DNA of 64,000 nucleotides from Mobiluncus massiliensis. GTDB lineage: Bacteria; Actinomycetota; Actinomycetes; Actinomycetales; Actinomycetaceae. The notes under the pieces are model-generated. The model did no database searches. It had not been told where the DNA came from and saw nothing but the letters and a program-made list of their open reading frames with translations. How positions within the stretch are numbered: the stretch's first letter is position 1; every line of letters starts with the position of its first letter. The DNA is taken from contig NZ_OX458329.1 in the NCBI RefSeq assembly GCF_949769255.1, forward strand, positions 1,612,001 to 1,676,000. Direction: 5' to 3'. This document shows positions 41,239 to 51,159 of the stretch, piece by piece. A program made the translations under genes and the position numbers.

Positions 41239-41721
41239 TCACACGTCCAACAGAATCGTGAAAGGCCCGTCATTGGTGAAACTAACTTTCATGTCTGCCC
41301 CGAAAATTCCCCGTTCCACCCGCATGCCTTGATCCTGCAACGCTGCCCCCACCGCATCGACCAGCGGTTGAGCGACCTCTCCCGGCGCCGCCGCCACCCA
41401 CGAGGGACGATTGCCCTTGCGAGCATCTCCGTAGAGCGTGAATTGGCTAATCAACAGCACCGGCAGACCCAGCTGGAGCGCGGAAACTTCCGCACCACGC
41501 GCTTGTGCCAGCTTCTCAGACCCGCCAGCAGCATCGTAGGCACCCGAGGCGTCAAAAATACGCAGATTCGCAATCTTGCGCGCCATTTTTTCGACCTGTG
41601 CCGTACCGTCGGTATGAGTGACCCCCAACAGTACCACCAGTCCAGGTCCGGCAAATTCGCCGGTAACCTCGCCGTTAACCGCGCATTTTGCGCCTGTAAC
41701 ACGTTGAATCACTGCCCGCAT
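41239..41721 (-). CDS. dtd: D-aminoacyl-tRNA deacylase
   Basis: Read from the ATG at 41721 (MRAVIQRVTGAKCAV), the protein has 160 residues and belongs to the DTD family, which removes D-amino acids from mischarged tRNA. Key motifs are LLISQFTLYGDARKGNRPSW and TNDGPFTILLDV, the second being a variant of the usual NxGP. GAGAG stands before the ATG. A longer frame to 41853 overlaps the DUF2516 gene and is rejected. Confidence 0.92.
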   Translation of the reverse strand: MRAVIQRVTGAKCAVNGEVTGEFAGPGLVVLLGVTHTDGTAQVEKMARKIANLRIFDASGAYDAAGGSEKLAQARGAEVSALQLGLPVLLISQFTLYGDARKGNRPSWVAAAPGEVAQPLVDAVGAALQDQGMRVERGIFGADMKVSFTNDGPFTILLDV

Positions 41722-41770
41722 GAGTTTTCGCTCTCCTGTTCTGTGCCGTTTTGGCCGGTCTGTTCCGGGT

Positions 41771-42127
41771 TCACCAGGGCGTAGGGGGACGTTGGCCGGT
41801 TCCTCGCGAGTTCTTGCCCCGCCGGCGCCACGAAGCCACGGCGGGACGCACATCCGCCAAGTAAACGGCGGGAATAATCAGAGCCATCATCACCCCGAAC
41901 AAGCCAACAAAAGCGTTGGGCGTCAACCCCAGAAAGGAAATCACGAGTGCCAGCAGGTTCAGCAGAGCCCAAAAATTACGAGTCCGTTTTCCTTCCGTTG
42001 GGAAAGCCTGGGCGGGGGTAGTGAGGGCGTGTATCAAGGCATACAGGCTCATTCCCACCACAACCAGGACCAATCCCAGCACCAGTAACGTTTGCACCGA
42101 GTTGATGGCCGCGAAAACATTCGACAT
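41771..42127 (-). CDS. DUF2516 family membrane protein
   Basis: The 118-residue protein has three hydrophobic segments (about 10-33, 52-70 and 72-92) and the family pattern YLADVRPAV before a basic tail. DUF2516 proteins are small actinobacterial membrane proteins of unknown role. The gene follows the YgfZ-like gene with a one-base gap, so the two are co-translated, and dtd follows. Confidence 0.8.
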   Translation of the reverse strand: MSNVFAAINSVQTLLVLGLVLVVVGMSLYALIHALTTPAQAFPTEGKRTRNFWALLNLLALVISFLGLTPNAFVGLFGVMMALIIPAVYLADVRPAVASWRRRGKNSRGTGQRPPTPW

Positions 42128-42128
42128 T

Positions 42129-43232
42129 TTATTTCCTCGCTTTCAAGCCCAATAAGCCGCCTAGCTGGCTGTCATCCAGGCGGCGCGGGTTTTCCCCGCT
42201 CGGATCCACGATGATGCTTGGGGCGGCGCGCATTCCTTTCACCAGCAGCATTTCCGCAGGGTCAACCTGACGTTTGACCAAACCCAGACCGATTTGCCCG
42301 TCGGTGGGGTGGTACGCCACTGAGGTCAGCACCCCAACTTCGCAACCATCAGACTCCAAAGTCAGGGGGGAACCTATGGCTGGAAGTTCCTCGCGGGACC
42401 CATCAAGGTCCAAAAACGTGAGTCGGCGCGGAGGACGTCCCCGGTTGGTTAGTTTCGCCACGGTTTCTTGACCGGGATAGCAACCCTTTTGCAAACTGAC
42501 GGCGACGCGCAGCCAGTCCAACTCATGAGGGAGGGTCCCCGGTTTGCCTTCACGTCCCAGGCGGGGGCGCCACAGGGCAATTCTCACGGCTTCCCAAGCA
42601 CCCAAGTCCGCTTTCACCAGACCGCTCACGGCCGCTTTGGCCTCGAACGTGGGCAGGTCTAGACGCGAAACTACCGCCAGTTTACGGTTCGGGGCTGCGG
42701 GGTTGTCTCCCGGATGGCTGGTGCCCGCTGTGGTGAAAGTAGTCGTGCTTCCCACCGGACCGGGCCACGGATCAGTCCAGGTCACAGGGGAATGCTCGCT
42801 CCAGAACCGGGCCGCTGGGGAGATAGCATCGCCAGTGTTCAGATATCCCAAGACCGCAAAGTCTGCGCTCACATCGGCAATTTCAACGCGGGAACGGAAT
42901 CGCATCGACTGGAAAAACTTGGCGGCATCCCCCGGTTCTTCAGTCAAAATCCATACGGCGCTGTCATCATCGACTGCGAAAAAACTCAGCTCGATGTGTC
43001 CGGTGGGGTCGAGGATGAGGGCTTCGCGCGGTGAGGCAGGCTCCCAGTTGGAGAAGTCCTGGGTGCTGATAGAGTTCAGCCAAGCCCAGCGATCCGGCCC
43101 GGAGACTTTTAGCACTCCCAGAGGAATAGTGGCGTAGCCACGGCCTTCGAGCAGTTCTGTGCCGTGATTCCAGCCCGCCTCTATCGCCGTTCCCGGCCAG
43201 GTCCGGTCGATACTCGGATAGGTGACCTGCAT
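42129..43232 (-). CDS. YgfZ/GcvT-like folate-binding protein
   Basis: The 367-residue protein has the GcvT-like fold and the YgfZ signature KGCYPGQE in SLQKGCYPGQETVAKL, followed by LTNRGRPPRRLTFLDLDG. YgfZ proteins help repair or maintain Fe-S enzymes in a folate-dependent way. It is shorter and lacks the lipoyl-handling region of true GcvT. It heads the small operon with DUF2516 and dtd. Confidence 0.9.
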   Translation of the reverse strand: MQVTYPSIDRTWPGTAIEAGWNHGTELLEGRGYATIPLGVLKVSGPDRWAWLNSISTQDFSNWEPASPREALILDPTGHIELSFFAVDDDSAVWILTEEPGDAAKFFQSMRFRSRVEIADVSADFAVLGYLNTGDAISPAARFWSEHSPVTWTDPWPGPVGSTTTFTTAGTSHPGDNPAAPNRKLAVVSRLDLPTFEAKAAVSGLVKADLGAWEAVRIALWRPRLGREGKPGTLPHELDWLRVAVSLQKGCYPGQETVAKLTNRGRPPRRLTFLDLDGSREELPAIGSPLTLESDGCEVGVLTSVAYHPTDGQIGLGLVKRQVDPAEMLLVKGMRAAPSIIVDPSGENPRRLDDSQLGGLLGLKARK

Positions 43233-43280
43233 TTTTACCCCCTGTTCACGACTTTGGGTGCTGACGTGAGAAACAATCCC

Positions 43281-44231
43281 TCAAGCAAGTGTAGGACCCT
43301 GCCCCACTAAGAGCCGCGCCAGAATGTATAGCGGAACGGACGCCGCCAGAACGGGAATGAAAGCCTGGCTCACCGCGGCCGAAACTGTTGACGGAGCCAA
43401 GTCTCCGCTGAAAAGCACGGTCAATGACGCGAACGCGATTCCAAACACCACTCCCAACAGCAGGCCGGAAACTAGGGCCACGGTCAGACTGGGAAGGTGG
43501 CCTCCAGCGAAAAGCACCAGCTGATCCCGGGAGGTTCCTTCCATCACAAGGATGGCGGACCCGGCTGCCAAACCGAAAATTACCGAGAACAGGATTCCCG
43601 TGAAAACTCTCCATTTCAACTGCCAGTTGGCGCTCATCGCCATCCCGATGCATCCTCCGATGAGAGTGACTGCTCCGGGCACCAAGAGGAAGTACCACAG
43701 TGTTTCTGTCTCGAGCATGACCCAAGCCCCGGCAGTGGAAACGATGAGGATTCCCGCCACGTTGCCCGCAACTGAGTTCAGCAAGTCCTCCCGGGGGCTA
43801 CGCACCATTTCCGCGATGAAAGCCCCAAGGACTCCCAATCCCACGACTTCTGCCACTATCGAGAAATCTCCAAAGATTCTTCCCGACAACAAAGCCAACA
43901 CCCCGAATACGGTCAGCAAGATGAAAGAGGCTCGCGGGGCGGGAAGATGCGCCAAATGCGCCCAGCCGTAAGCGAAACATACCACCGCGATGGCTGCAGC
44001 TACGGTCAGAAAATCGGAAGGAAGCAAAAAGATCAGGGACATTCCCAAAGCAGCCAGGGCGGTAATAATCTCAGGGTGGGCACAGATAACTCGCCCTATC
44101 AGGGACTCGGGAACTTTCGGCAGCTTTTCAATCTTTTCTGCCTGGTGTTCCTCCCGCCGCACGCGGCGCGTAATTTTTACCGTATCGGTCAGCGAAGGAT
44201 CCGGCATCTCCGCGTTGGGCTGGGAAGTCAT
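43281..44231 (-). CDS. Polytopic membrane protein of unknown function
   Basis: The 316-residue protein has a cytoplasmic N-terminus of about 50 residues rich in Lys, Arg and Glu, then about nine hydrophobic segments. No transport or enzymatic motif is recognisable. Segments such as LPSDFLTVAAAIAVV, then AGILIVSTAGAWVML, are typical of actinobacterial conserved hypothetical membrane proteins. It is divergent from the phosphate transporter operon across a 450-bp gap. Confidence 0.7.
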   Translation of the reverse strand: MTSQPNAEMPDPSLTDTVKITRRVRREEHQAEKIEKLPKVPESLIGRVICAHPEIITALAALGMSLIFLLPSDFLTVAAAIAVVCFAYGWAHLAHLPAPRASFILLTVFGVLALLSGRIFGDFSIVAEVVGLGVLGAFIAEMVRSPREDLLNSVAGNVAGILIVSTAGAWVMLETETLWYFLLVPGAVTLIGGCIGMAMSANWQLKWRVFTGILFSVIFGLAAGSAILVMEGTSRDQLVLFAGGHLPSLTVALVSGLLLGVVFGIAFASLTVLFSGDLAPSTVSAAVSQAFIPVLAASVPLYILARLLVGQGPTLA

Positions 44232-44303
44232 ATTCCGATTCTCTCATAAGTTGGGGAACTCTCAGGAACTGACCGGATTACGTGTTCCGAGAGGGTTAAA
44301 CTT

Positions 44304-44404
44304 TGAAGGCTCCGACGAGCGGAGCCTTCAACGACACCGAAACCGTAAAGCGCCTGTCGGCGCGAAGGCCGCTCGTAGCGGCAGTATATGGAGCCCGGGG
44401 CTTC
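44304..44404. other. Cluster of four hairpins in a long intergenic region
   Basis: The gap 44232-44681 has no convincing gene. Within it lie an 11-bp perfect hairpin (TGAAGGCTCCG 44304-44314 with 44320-44330), GCGCC/GGCGC (44350-44363), GCCGCT/AGCGGC (44368-44382) and a G-U containing stem (44390-44404). The sequence TGAAGGCTCCGA recurs at 44564-44575, next to a -10-like TACAAT at 44559-44564. The rest is AT-rich with phased repeats. Confidence 0.5.
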
Positions 44405-44477
44405 TACGGACATCGATGTCTTATATTTAAGTTACCACACCCGCGAAGCCTTGTCTCTAGATTTAAAATAAATTTCT

Positions 44478-44495
44478 CTTTAACTTGCCTTTAAC
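44478..44495 (+). promoter_or_regulatory. 11-bp phased direct repeats, Pho-box-like
   Basis: CTTTAAC occurs at 44478-44484 and again at 44489-44495, exactly 11 bp apart. OmpR/PhoB-family regulators bind direct repeats with this spacing. The site lies about 190 bp before the phosphate transporter operon, so a phosphate regulator is the likely binder. Confidence 0.45.
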
Positions 44496-44681
44496 CTGAC
44501 AAAGCTCCAGGCGATGCCCTCAGTGGCGCGCGCACTGCTCCAGAATTTACACCGTTTTTACAATGAAGGCTCCGAACGGATAGAGTAATCAAGGCTGACA
44601 AAACGGACTCTGCCAGAACTGTTGATACCGGTTCTCAACAGTCCCCAAGTTCGCCGAGTCCATCACAAAGAAGGGTGAAAA

Positions 44682-45302
44682 ATGGGCCTGTTCCATCGCG
44701 CCAAAGACGAGAGATTTTTCGAGCAGCTCACCGAAATTGCCGGCAACCTGATTGAAGGTACCGATATCTTGGCAAAGTTGATGGCTCTCCCCCCCGCTCA
44801 GCGCGACGCAGAGCGCAACGACTTGCACGCGGTCGAGAATTCCTCCGATGATTTGACCCACGCGTTCATGAACAAAATAAACCAGACTTTTGTCACCCCC
44901 CTCGATCGTGACGACCTCAGCGAACTGGCTTACCGACTCGATGATTGCATGGATTTGATTGATGAAGCCGGGAACCTCATCGTGGTCTACCAGCTGCAGG
45001 TAATCCCCGAGTGCTTGCACAAACAGGCAGCTATCCTCCAAAAGTGCGCCACGGTTACCGCTAGCGCCATGCCCCGCCTGAAAACTTTGGACGAGCTGCG
45101 CGAATACTGGGTGGAAGTCAATCGCTTAGAGAACCAAGCCGACCAGGTTTATATGCACTGCCTATCTGACATTGTGAATAATAATCCTGACCCGATAGCG
45201 GTCATCAAACTAAAAGATGTCACCGAGCGGTTGGAGGATGCCTGCGACGCATTCGAGCATCTGGCTGCTCTGGTCGAAGGCATTGCGATTAAGGAATCTT
45301 GA
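44682..45302 (+). CDS. DUF47/PhoU-like Pit accessory protein
   Basis: The 206-residue, mostly helical protein belongs to the DUF47 (Pit accessory, PhoU-like) family. Typical blocks are DERFFEQLTEIAGNLIEGTD, FMNKINQTFVTPLDRDDLSE and LAYRLDDCMDLIDEA. Such proteins modulate low-affinity phosphate transport. AAGGGTG lies five bases before the ATG. The pit transporter follows after 12 bp in the same operon. Confidence 0.93.
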   Translation: MGLFHRAKDERFFEQLTEIAGNLIEGTDILAKLMALPPAQRDAERNDLHAVENSSDDLTHAFMNKINQTFVTPLDRDDLSELAYRLDDCMDLIDEAGNLIVVYQLQVIPECLHKQAAILQKCATVTASAMPRLKTLDELREYWVEVNRLENQADQVYMHCLSDIVNNNPDPIAVIKLKDVTERLEDACDAFEHLAALVEGIAIKES

Positions 45303-45314
45303 GGGTTCTCCCAG

Positions 45315-46349
45315 ATGGACATTTCTCTGGTACTGGTTGTTTGCGTCGTTATCATCGCAGTTGCTTTTGATTTCACCAATGGTTTTCACGATGCCGCCAA
45401 CGCCATCGCCACCGCAATTTCCACGCGAGCTTGGGAACCGCGTACCGCCTTGGCTATGGCTGCGGCCATGAACCTGGTGGGATCTCTGCTGGGAACTGAA
45501 GTGGCAAAGACCATCGGGTCTGGAATCATTGATATGTCTGGATATGCCACGGCGGTTTCCCACGCTGAAAGAGCCCACGGCCTGTTGATTATTCTTGGTG
45601 GCTTGATTGGGGCCATTTGTTGGAACATCATCACCTGGTATTTCGGATTGCCTTCCTCGTCCTCTCACGCGCTGATTGGTGGCTTGGCGGGAGCGGGTTT
45701 AGCTGCGGGCGTCACAGTGAACTGGGCGACAATTACTTCTCACGTCTTGATTCCGATGGTGGTTTCCCCGCTCATCGGTTTCACGTTTGCATATGTGCTG
45801 ATGAGCCTGGTCATGGTGTCTATGAAGAACCTGGCTTACCGCCGGACCATGCGTAAATTCCGGATTGGTCAAAAGTTTTCCTCCGCGGCTCTAGCCCTGG
45901 GTCACGGTTTGCAAGATGCCCAAAAGACCATGGGGGTCATTTTCATCGCTCTGGTAGCTTCCGGTCACGTCGACTTGGACGACCCCATTCCTCTGTGGGT
46001 CAAGTTCGCGGCGGCTATGGCCATTGCAGCCGGCACTTTCGTGGGCGGGTTTCGCATCATGAAAACCTTGGGTTCTCGCGTGATTCATGTCGATCCGGCT
46101 AATGGTTTTGTCTCCGAGACGGTTGCCGCGGGAGTGCTGTACTTCACGGCGTTTATTTGGCACGCTCCGATTTCCACCACTCATACCGTGACCACCGCCA
46201 TCATGGGAGTGGGCGCGACCCGCAGGCTTTCCGCAGTGCGCTGGGGAACAGCCGGAAACATTGTGGTGGCCTGGGTTCTGACTCTCCCCGCCGCCGCCGC
46301 GGTAGCAGCCGTGGTCTACACCCTGTTGGAATTCCTGTTTCGGATTTAG
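45315..46349 (+). CDS. pit: Low-affinity inorganic phosphate transporter (PiT family)
   Basis: The 344-residue protein is a PiT-family symporter with the two inverted signature repeats: DFTNGFHDAANAIATAIS near the N-terminus and GHGLQDAQKTMGVIFI in the second half. The block WHAPISTTHTVTTAIMGVGA is also typical. About nine to ten membrane segments are visible. The DUF47 partner is just upstream. Possible Pho-type repeats precede the pair. Confidence 0.95.
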   Translation: MDISLVLVVCVVIIAVAFDFTNGFHDAANAIATAISTRAWEPRTALAMAAAMNLVGSLLGTEVAKTIGSGIIDMSGYATAVSHAERAHGLLIILGGLIGAICWNIITWYFGLPSSSSHALIGGLAGAGLAAGVTVNWATITSHVLIPMVVSPLIGFTFAYVLMSLVMVSMKNLAYRRTMRKFRIGQKFSSAALALGHGLQDAQKTMGVIFIALVASGHVDLDDPIPLWVKFAAAMAIAAGTFVGGFRIMKTLGSRVIHVDPANGFVSETVAAGVLYFTAFIWHAPISTTHTVTTAIMGVGATRRLSAVRWGTAGNIVVAWVLTLPAAAAVAAVVYTLLEFLFRI

Positions 46350-46423
46350 GCAGCGCCACCCACCGACAACCGAGAGAACTCGAAATACCGGCCGAATAAA
46401 CTTGTGATTACCGAAAAATCACA

Positions 46424-47413
46424 TTAATCCAGCACGTAACCGGCAGGTGGTTCGGCTCCCGCGCGCTCGGCGGCAATGAGCTTTGGGCTGTCCTCGGCGT
46501 CTGAAATTACGTGAACAATCAAGGATTCCCCGGTTTCCAGAGACACCAGGGTTTCTTCTAAAAAGTCGTTGCCCAAAGCCCGAATCAGCGGAATCAGGAC
46601 GGGAGCATGGGAACACAGGGCAGTCGGGCCTTCCGTCAGCGCTGCCTTGAGCTGTGTACGCAACATTTCCAACCCGGCGTAAGGATTGGAGGCGAATCCG
46701 TCCTCGCTCAACACATCCGGGTATTCACACTTGATTCCGCTGGCTTTCAAGTACGGGCGTACCGTTTGCTCGCAACGTTTCCACGGCGAACAATACAGCC
46801 GAGAAATCCCGAATGCACTCAAGGTGGAAGCCAACGCCGCAGCCTGGCGCTTACCGCGTTTTTTCAAGGGACGTAGCGAATCATCGGTCTTCCACTTCAG
46901 TCGATTCTTGGCTTTTCCGTGGCGAACCAACATGACTGGAGTCGAGTCGCCCCACCCCTGCGACAGACATTGCTCCGCGTGGGCTACCAGATTGCGGTCG
47001 TATTCTTGAGTCAAAAGCTCCTGCGCTTGGGCCTGGTCGACCCAACGGGTTTCGTTTATCTCGTATGGCGAGGCTGGTTCCGCATAGGGGCGGGCCAGTA
47101 TCGCCGCGCTGTGGCGCACTTGAGCCAACCAGTACGTCACCTGTTTCTCGACACCCTCCACCGGGTAAGTCGTGACCCCAAGCTGGGGGCCCAGGCATAC
47201 CTGAACTCCCGTCTCCTCGGCGATTTCACGTACCGCACAGGCAGGTAGCAGTTCGCCGGGTTCTAGTTTTCCTTTCGGCAGGGACCAATCGTCGTACTTT
47301 GGCCGGTGGACGACCAAAAATTCATAAGGTGTTGGGGTGGGTGGCCCCTCCAAGGCAGGACGTACTTCCCCACCGCGCCAAACCACCCCGCCGGCAGCTA
47401 AAACTTTGCTCAT
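46424..47413 (-). CDS. MutT1-like Nudix hydrolase fused to a histidine phosphatase
   Basis: The 329-residue protein has an N-terminal Nudix domain (about 1-145) with box residues GKLEPGEL...REIAEETGV, and a C-terminal histidine phosphatase domain starting at MLVRHGKAK near residue 161. This two-domain layout is that of mycobacterial MutT1, which hydrolyses 8-oxo-dGTP and diadenosine polyphosphates. It lies downstream of the polyphosphate kinase gene on the same strand, as in mycobacteria. Confidence 0.92.
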   Translation of the reverse strand: MSKVLAAGGVVWRGGEVRPALEGPPTPTPYEFLVVHRPKYDDWSLPKGKLEPGELLPACAVREIAEETGVQVCLGPQLGVTTYPVEGVEKQVTYWLAQVRHSAAILARPYAEPASPYEINETRWVDQAQAQELLTQEYDRNLVAHAEQCLSQGWGDSTPVMLVRHGKAKNRLKWKTDDSLRPLKKRGKRQAAALASTLSAFGISRLYCSPWKRCEQTVRPYLKASGIKCEYPDVLSEDGFASNPYAGLEMLRTQLKAALTEGPTALCSHAPVLIPLIRALGNDFLEETLVSLETGESLIVHVISDAEDSPKLIAAERAGAEPPAGYVLD

Positions 47414-47533
47414 TCACTTCCCTTTTCTGTCTACCCAACCTTGCAAATCTCACCGACCGGGCTTTTCCGTACCGTTCTGACACGGTCTAGCCTGGCTCAT
47501 TACGTCACAACTCAGATACCGCGGCCATCGACC

Positions 47534-50008
47534 TCAATGCCGGGAGACACCGCCACGTCCCGACACGCGAGAGGAGGCGCGGCTCATCAAGGTTTCCTGG
47601 ATGTCCTCCAGACGTAACCCAGCCTCATTCGTATTGACTCGCACCCACTGCTGATCGGGCATCAACCGCCACGAAGCGGTAGTGTCTGCCATGCCGTGTT
47701 TGACCAGATCAACCAAATATTGAATCTGTTCCGGGTCCACAATTTTCACCAGCGCCTCGACGCGGCGATCCAAGTTACGATGCATCAGGTCCGCGGACCC
47801 AATCCAGACTTCCGGATCCCCATCGTTCTTAAACGCATAGACTCGCGAATGCTCCAGGAATCGTCCCAGGATAGAAACGACCCGAATGTTATCGCTGAGG
47901 CCGGGGATACCCGGCTTAATGGAACAAATGCCGCGAACCTGAATCATCACCGGAACCCCCGCTTGGGAAGCCCGGTAGAGTGCGTCCGTCAGGCGTTCGT
48001 CAACAATCGAGTTGATTTTGAACAGGATTTCCGCTTTCTTGCCCGCTTTCTTGTTAGCTATTTCGCGGTTAATCCGCTCAATCAAGCCATCACGAATGGA
48101 GCGGGGCGCGACCAGCAAACGGTGGAAAGACGAACGCGGCGCGTATCCGCTGAGCTGGTTGAACAAACGCGTCAGGTCTTGGGCAACCTCGCGGTCATCG
48201 GTCAGCAGACCCAGGTCCTCGTACCCGCGAGCTGTCTTGGGGTGATAGTTGCCGGTACCAACGTGGCAGTAGCGATGCAGCCCATCGGGTTCCTGACGCA
48301 CCACCAGGCACAGCTTACAGTGAGTCTTGAGACCGACCAGGCCATAAACCACGTGAACCCCAGCGCGTTCCATCTTGCGAGCCCAGCCGATATTGGCTTC
48401 CTCATCGAAACGCGCTTTAATCTCGACGATGGCCACGACCTGTTTGCCGGCGCGAGCCGCGTCAATCAGGGCCTGAACAATAGGGGAATCGCCAGAAGTA
48501 CGGTACAGGGTCTGTTTGATTGCCAAAACGTTCGGATCTTGAGCCGCCTGCACGATGAATTGCTGCACCGAGGTGGCGAAAGAATCATACGGAAGGTGTA
48601 TCAGCACATCGTGATTACGAATGGAGCTGAAAATATCCGCGGTTTTCGATGATTCTTTTTCGGCCAGCCCGGCCGGGGTCACGGGAACATAGGGAGGATA
48701 TTTGAGTTGGGGAATATCCAGATCATGCAGGTCGTTGAGACCGCGTAAGTCCAGCGGCGCGGGGAGGCGGAACACGTCGGAAGTCCCGATTTCGAGGTTT
48801 TCTTTTAAGAAGTCCAGCAGGAGCGCCGGCATGGATTCTGCCACTTCCAGACGTACCGCCGGCCCGAAACGCCGTTTCGCGAGTTCGGATTCCATTGCGG
48901 TCAAAATATTTTCCGCATCGTCCTCTTCCACTTCCAAATCTTCGTTACGGGTCACCCTGAACTCGTGGGCTTCTTTAATTTCCATACCGGGGAACAAATG
49001 GTCCAGGTGCGCAGAAATAATCTGTTCGATAGGCACGAAATGAACCTTTTCTCCTGCCAGAATCACGCTGGAGGGGTCATTTTCGACCCCGTTTTCGGTC
49101 ACTGCCACGAAGCGAGGCAGGATGGGCGGCACCTTAATCCGCGCAAAGTGTTCTTTGCCGGTGTTGGGGTTGCGCACAATTATCGCCAGGTTCAGCGACA
49201 GTCCAGTGATGTAGGGGAAAGGGTGCGATGGGTCTACTGCCAGCGGCGACAGGATAGGAAACACCTGGTTGCGGAAATAGCGGTGCAGGATTTCGTGATG
49301 GGTTTCGTTCAGGCTATCCCAGTCGGTGATGACCAAACCAGCTTTATCTAAGGCGGGGCGGATTTCATCTTGGAAATAACGGTAGACGTTACCGGTCATC
49401 TCGTGGGAGCGACGGCTGATTTCGCCCTCCAGCTGACGCGGTGTCAACCCCGAAGCGGACACTGTCGCGAACCCAGCGGCGATGCGGCGCTTCAGACCCG
49501 CGACACGCACCATATAGAACTCGTCCAAGTTGGAACAATAGATAGTCAAGAACCACGCCCGCTCCAACAGGTGCAGGCGCGGGTCTTGGGCCTGCTCAAA
49601 CACGCGTTGGTTAAAGGCCAGCCAGGACAGCTCCCGGTCGGCGAAGCGTCCTTTGGGTAGCTTCGGCAGTCCGTCGGGAGTCAGTCCGTCTTCTTTTTTA
49701 AGCGCCAGGGGCTTGTGGTCGGATTTCTTTGACGATTTGTTCTTTTTGACCTTCGAGCCCAAGGCGTCTGCACGGGCAATCACTACCGAGTCGGGCAGTT
49801 GTTCCTCTCGGGGGGTGTCCGGTTCCGTGAAGTCCGCGTCATCGTATTCTTGGGAACCACCTGCGCTGAGATCTTTTTTCGGGAACATTTCCTCGGCGGT
49901 AGCTCCCTCGAAAAGGGATTTCTTTACTTCCCCGGGCAAGGGAGGAGGAGTCGGAACTCCTGTCTCGTTGTTTTTCTGTGTATCTTGGTTTTCCTGGTTC
50001 TCAGACAC
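47534..50008 (-). CDS. ppk: Polyphosphate kinase 1
   Basis: From the GTG at 50008 (VSENQENQD, with AGGGG seven bases upstream) the protein has 824 residues. A TTG at 50023 would add five. The first 120 residues are charged and disordered, then come the four PPK1 domains. The catalytic region shows [17 protein letters not shown], with the phospho-His, and [23 protein letters not shown]1 reversibly makes polyphosphate from ATP. The MutT1-like gene follows and an uncharacterised gene precedes. Confidence 0.95.
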   Translation of the reverse strand: MSENQENQDTQKNNETGVPTPPPLPGEVKKSLFEGATAEEMFPKKDLSAGGSQEYDDADFTEPDTPREEQLPDSVVIARADALGSKVKKNKSSKKSDHKPLALKKEDGLTPDGLPKLPKGRFADRELSWLAFNQRVFEQAQDPRLHLLERAWFLTIYCSNLDEFYMVRVAGLKRRIAAGFATVSASGLTPRQLEGEISRRSHEMTGNVYRYFQDEIRPALDKAGLVITDWDSLNETHHEILHRYFRNQVFPILSPLAVDPSHPFPYITGLSLNLAIIVRNPNTGKEHFARIKVPPILPRFVAVTENGVENDPSSVILAGEKVHFVPIEQIISAHLDHLFPGMEIKEAHEFRVTRNEDLEVEEDDAENILTAMESELAKRRFGPAVRLEVAESMPALLLDFLKENLEIGTSDVFRLPAPLDLRGLNDLHDLDIPQLKYPPYVPVTPAGLAEKESSKTADIFSSIRNHDVLIHLPYDSFATSVQQFIVQAAQDPNVLAIKQTLYRTSGDSPIVQALIDAARAGKQVVAIVEIKARFDEEANIGWARKMERAGVHVVYGLVGLKTHCKLCLVVRQEPDGLHRYCHVGTGNYHPKTARGYEDLGLLTDDREVAQDLTRLFNQLSGYAPRSSFHRLLVAPRSIRDGLIERINREIANKKAGKKAEILFKINSIVDERLTDALYRASQAGVPVMIQVRGICSIKPGIPGLSDNIRVVSILGRFLEHSRVYAFKNDGDPEVWIGSADLMHRNLDRRVEALVKIVDPEQIQYLVDLVKHGMADTTASWRLMPDQQWVRVNTNEAGLRLEDIQETLMSRASSRVSGRGGVSRH

Positions 50009-50104
50009 CTTATGTCCCCTCAACTTTTTCGTTAATTTTGCTCAAGTATTGCCTGGTTGCACAGGTTTCTGTGCCGCCGCTGAGCGCGGCGTGCGGCGCA
50101 GTCG

Positions 50105-50740
50105 TCAATCCAAGCGGCCTTCGCGGTACATTGTCGCCGCATCTAGTAGTTCGTCGGCGGTAGCCAGCAAAGCATTGTCCCGCAGGGTCACCGCGTTGGC
50201 CAGCCCGTCCTGAGGATTGTCTTTCATCCAGACCGACTCGCTGGCTGCCAACACCCGCAGCACAGCTTGGGACGTATCCAGAAAATCGGCGAAATTACCG
50301 TCGAAACTACCTCCCAGGATTTGTCCTAGCTGTTTTTTCCATCCTGGAAAATCCAAGGAATGAGCCCCTTCGATATCAAGGTGTTCAGACAGTCGCGGCG
50401 AATTTAAACCCTGCTTAAAGCGGGTATTCACGCCTTCCGGATAACGTTTCACCCACTGGTCTATCAACAGAAGCCGCCACAAAACGCCCGGCAAGGTATT
50501 GACCGGGGAACGCGACCACAACTCAGCCAGTTCATCTACGCCGTTATCCTGCATATGCTTCAACAGGCGTTCCTTGGTTTCCGGATCGGGATCAGACCAT
50601 TCCCCATTGGGGGATTTCACCAATATCCGGGCCGAGGTGTGGGCTGATTCGCTGGACAGCGCCGGGTCTTCCTCGCCTTCCAAGTATTCCAAGGTTTCTG
50701 GTTCGATGATGGCCGGGCGTCGCGGTTTCCTGGTTTCCAT
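50105..50740 (-). CDS. Conserved hypothetical protein upstream of ppk
   Basis: The 211-residue soluble protein has a charged N-terminus and a helical core (RLLLIDQWVKRYPEGVNTRF, then DFLDTSQAVLRVLAASESV). A clear ribosome site AGGGAGGAACC precedes the ATG at 50740. I do not recognise the family. It precedes ppk with an 81-96 bp gap and is probably co-transcribed. Codon use is like the core genes. Confidence 0.65.
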   Translation of the reverse strand: METRKPRRPAIIEPETLEYLEGEEDPALSSESAHTSARILVKSPNGEWSDPDPETKERLLKHMQDNGVDELAELWSRSPVNTLPGVLWRLLLIDQWVKRYPEGVNTRFKQGLNSPRLSEHLDIEGAHSLDFPGWKKQLGQILGGSFDGNFADFLDTSQAVLRVLAASESVWMKDNPQDGLANAVTLRDNALLATADELLDAATMYREGRLD

Positions 50741-50962
50741 GGTTCCTCCCTGTTCGATTCAACTTAATTATCCCCGTTCACCCGGGATTTTGTGTGGACT
50801 TGGTAACGCGGAAGGTATTTTCCCCACAAACCGTGCCTGACTGTAAATAATGTGACGAACCCCACTGACAGTTGCAGCGCCCGCACCAGAGGCGCAAATT
50901 AAGGCCGGATTGTGGGGTAATCCGTTGCTGGGCCTGGTTTCAGGTGCGAACTAGCCGCTCAG

Positions 50963-50992
50963 TTGTCGTTAGGCAGACTTTTTACCTATAAT
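50963..50992 (+). promoter_or_regulatory. Promoter of the tRNA-Lys gene
   Basis: TTGTCG (50963-50968) and TATAAT (50987-50992) with 18 bp between them stand nine bases before the mature tRNA start. Confidence 0.65.
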
Positions 50993-51001
50993 CTTTCCTA
51001 C

Positions 51002-51074
51002 GGGCCTATAGCTCAGTTGGTAGAGCAGCGGACTTTTAATCCGTGGGTCGAGGGTTCGAGTCCCTCTGGGCCTA
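51002..51074 (+). tRNA. tRNA-Lys (anticodon TTT)
   Basis: The 73-nt gene folds into a full cloverleaf: acceptor GGGCCTA with TGGGCCT (first pair G-U), D stem GCTC/GAGC, anticodon loop CTTTTAA reading TTT, and T stem GAGGG/CCCTC. No CCA is encoded. Its 3' part is repeated downstream, so this gene looks like an integration site. Confidence 0.95.
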
Positions 51075-51078
51075 CTTG

Positions 51079-51113
51079 TTTGAGTGGGATGGGCTTTGCC
51101 CATCCCACTCAAA
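51079..51113. terminator. Long perfect hairpin behind tRNA-Lys
   Basis: Sixteen bases (51079-51094) pair without mismatch with 51098-51113, loop TTT. It directly follows the tRNA and may act as its terminator, although only CATTTAA and no T-run follows. Confidence 0.55.
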
Positions 51114-51128
51114 CATTTAACGGTTCTG

Positions 51129-51146
51129 GGGACTCGGACCCTCGAC
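51129..51146 (-). repeat. Inverted copy of the tRNA-Lys T-arm
   Basis: GGGACTCGGACCCTCGAC is the reverse complement of the tRNA T-arm region (51047-51064 or so) with one mismatch in 18 bases. It lies in opposite orientation to the gene, just after the hairpin. Confidence 0.6.
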
Positions 51147-51159
51147 GAAATCGCGCGCT

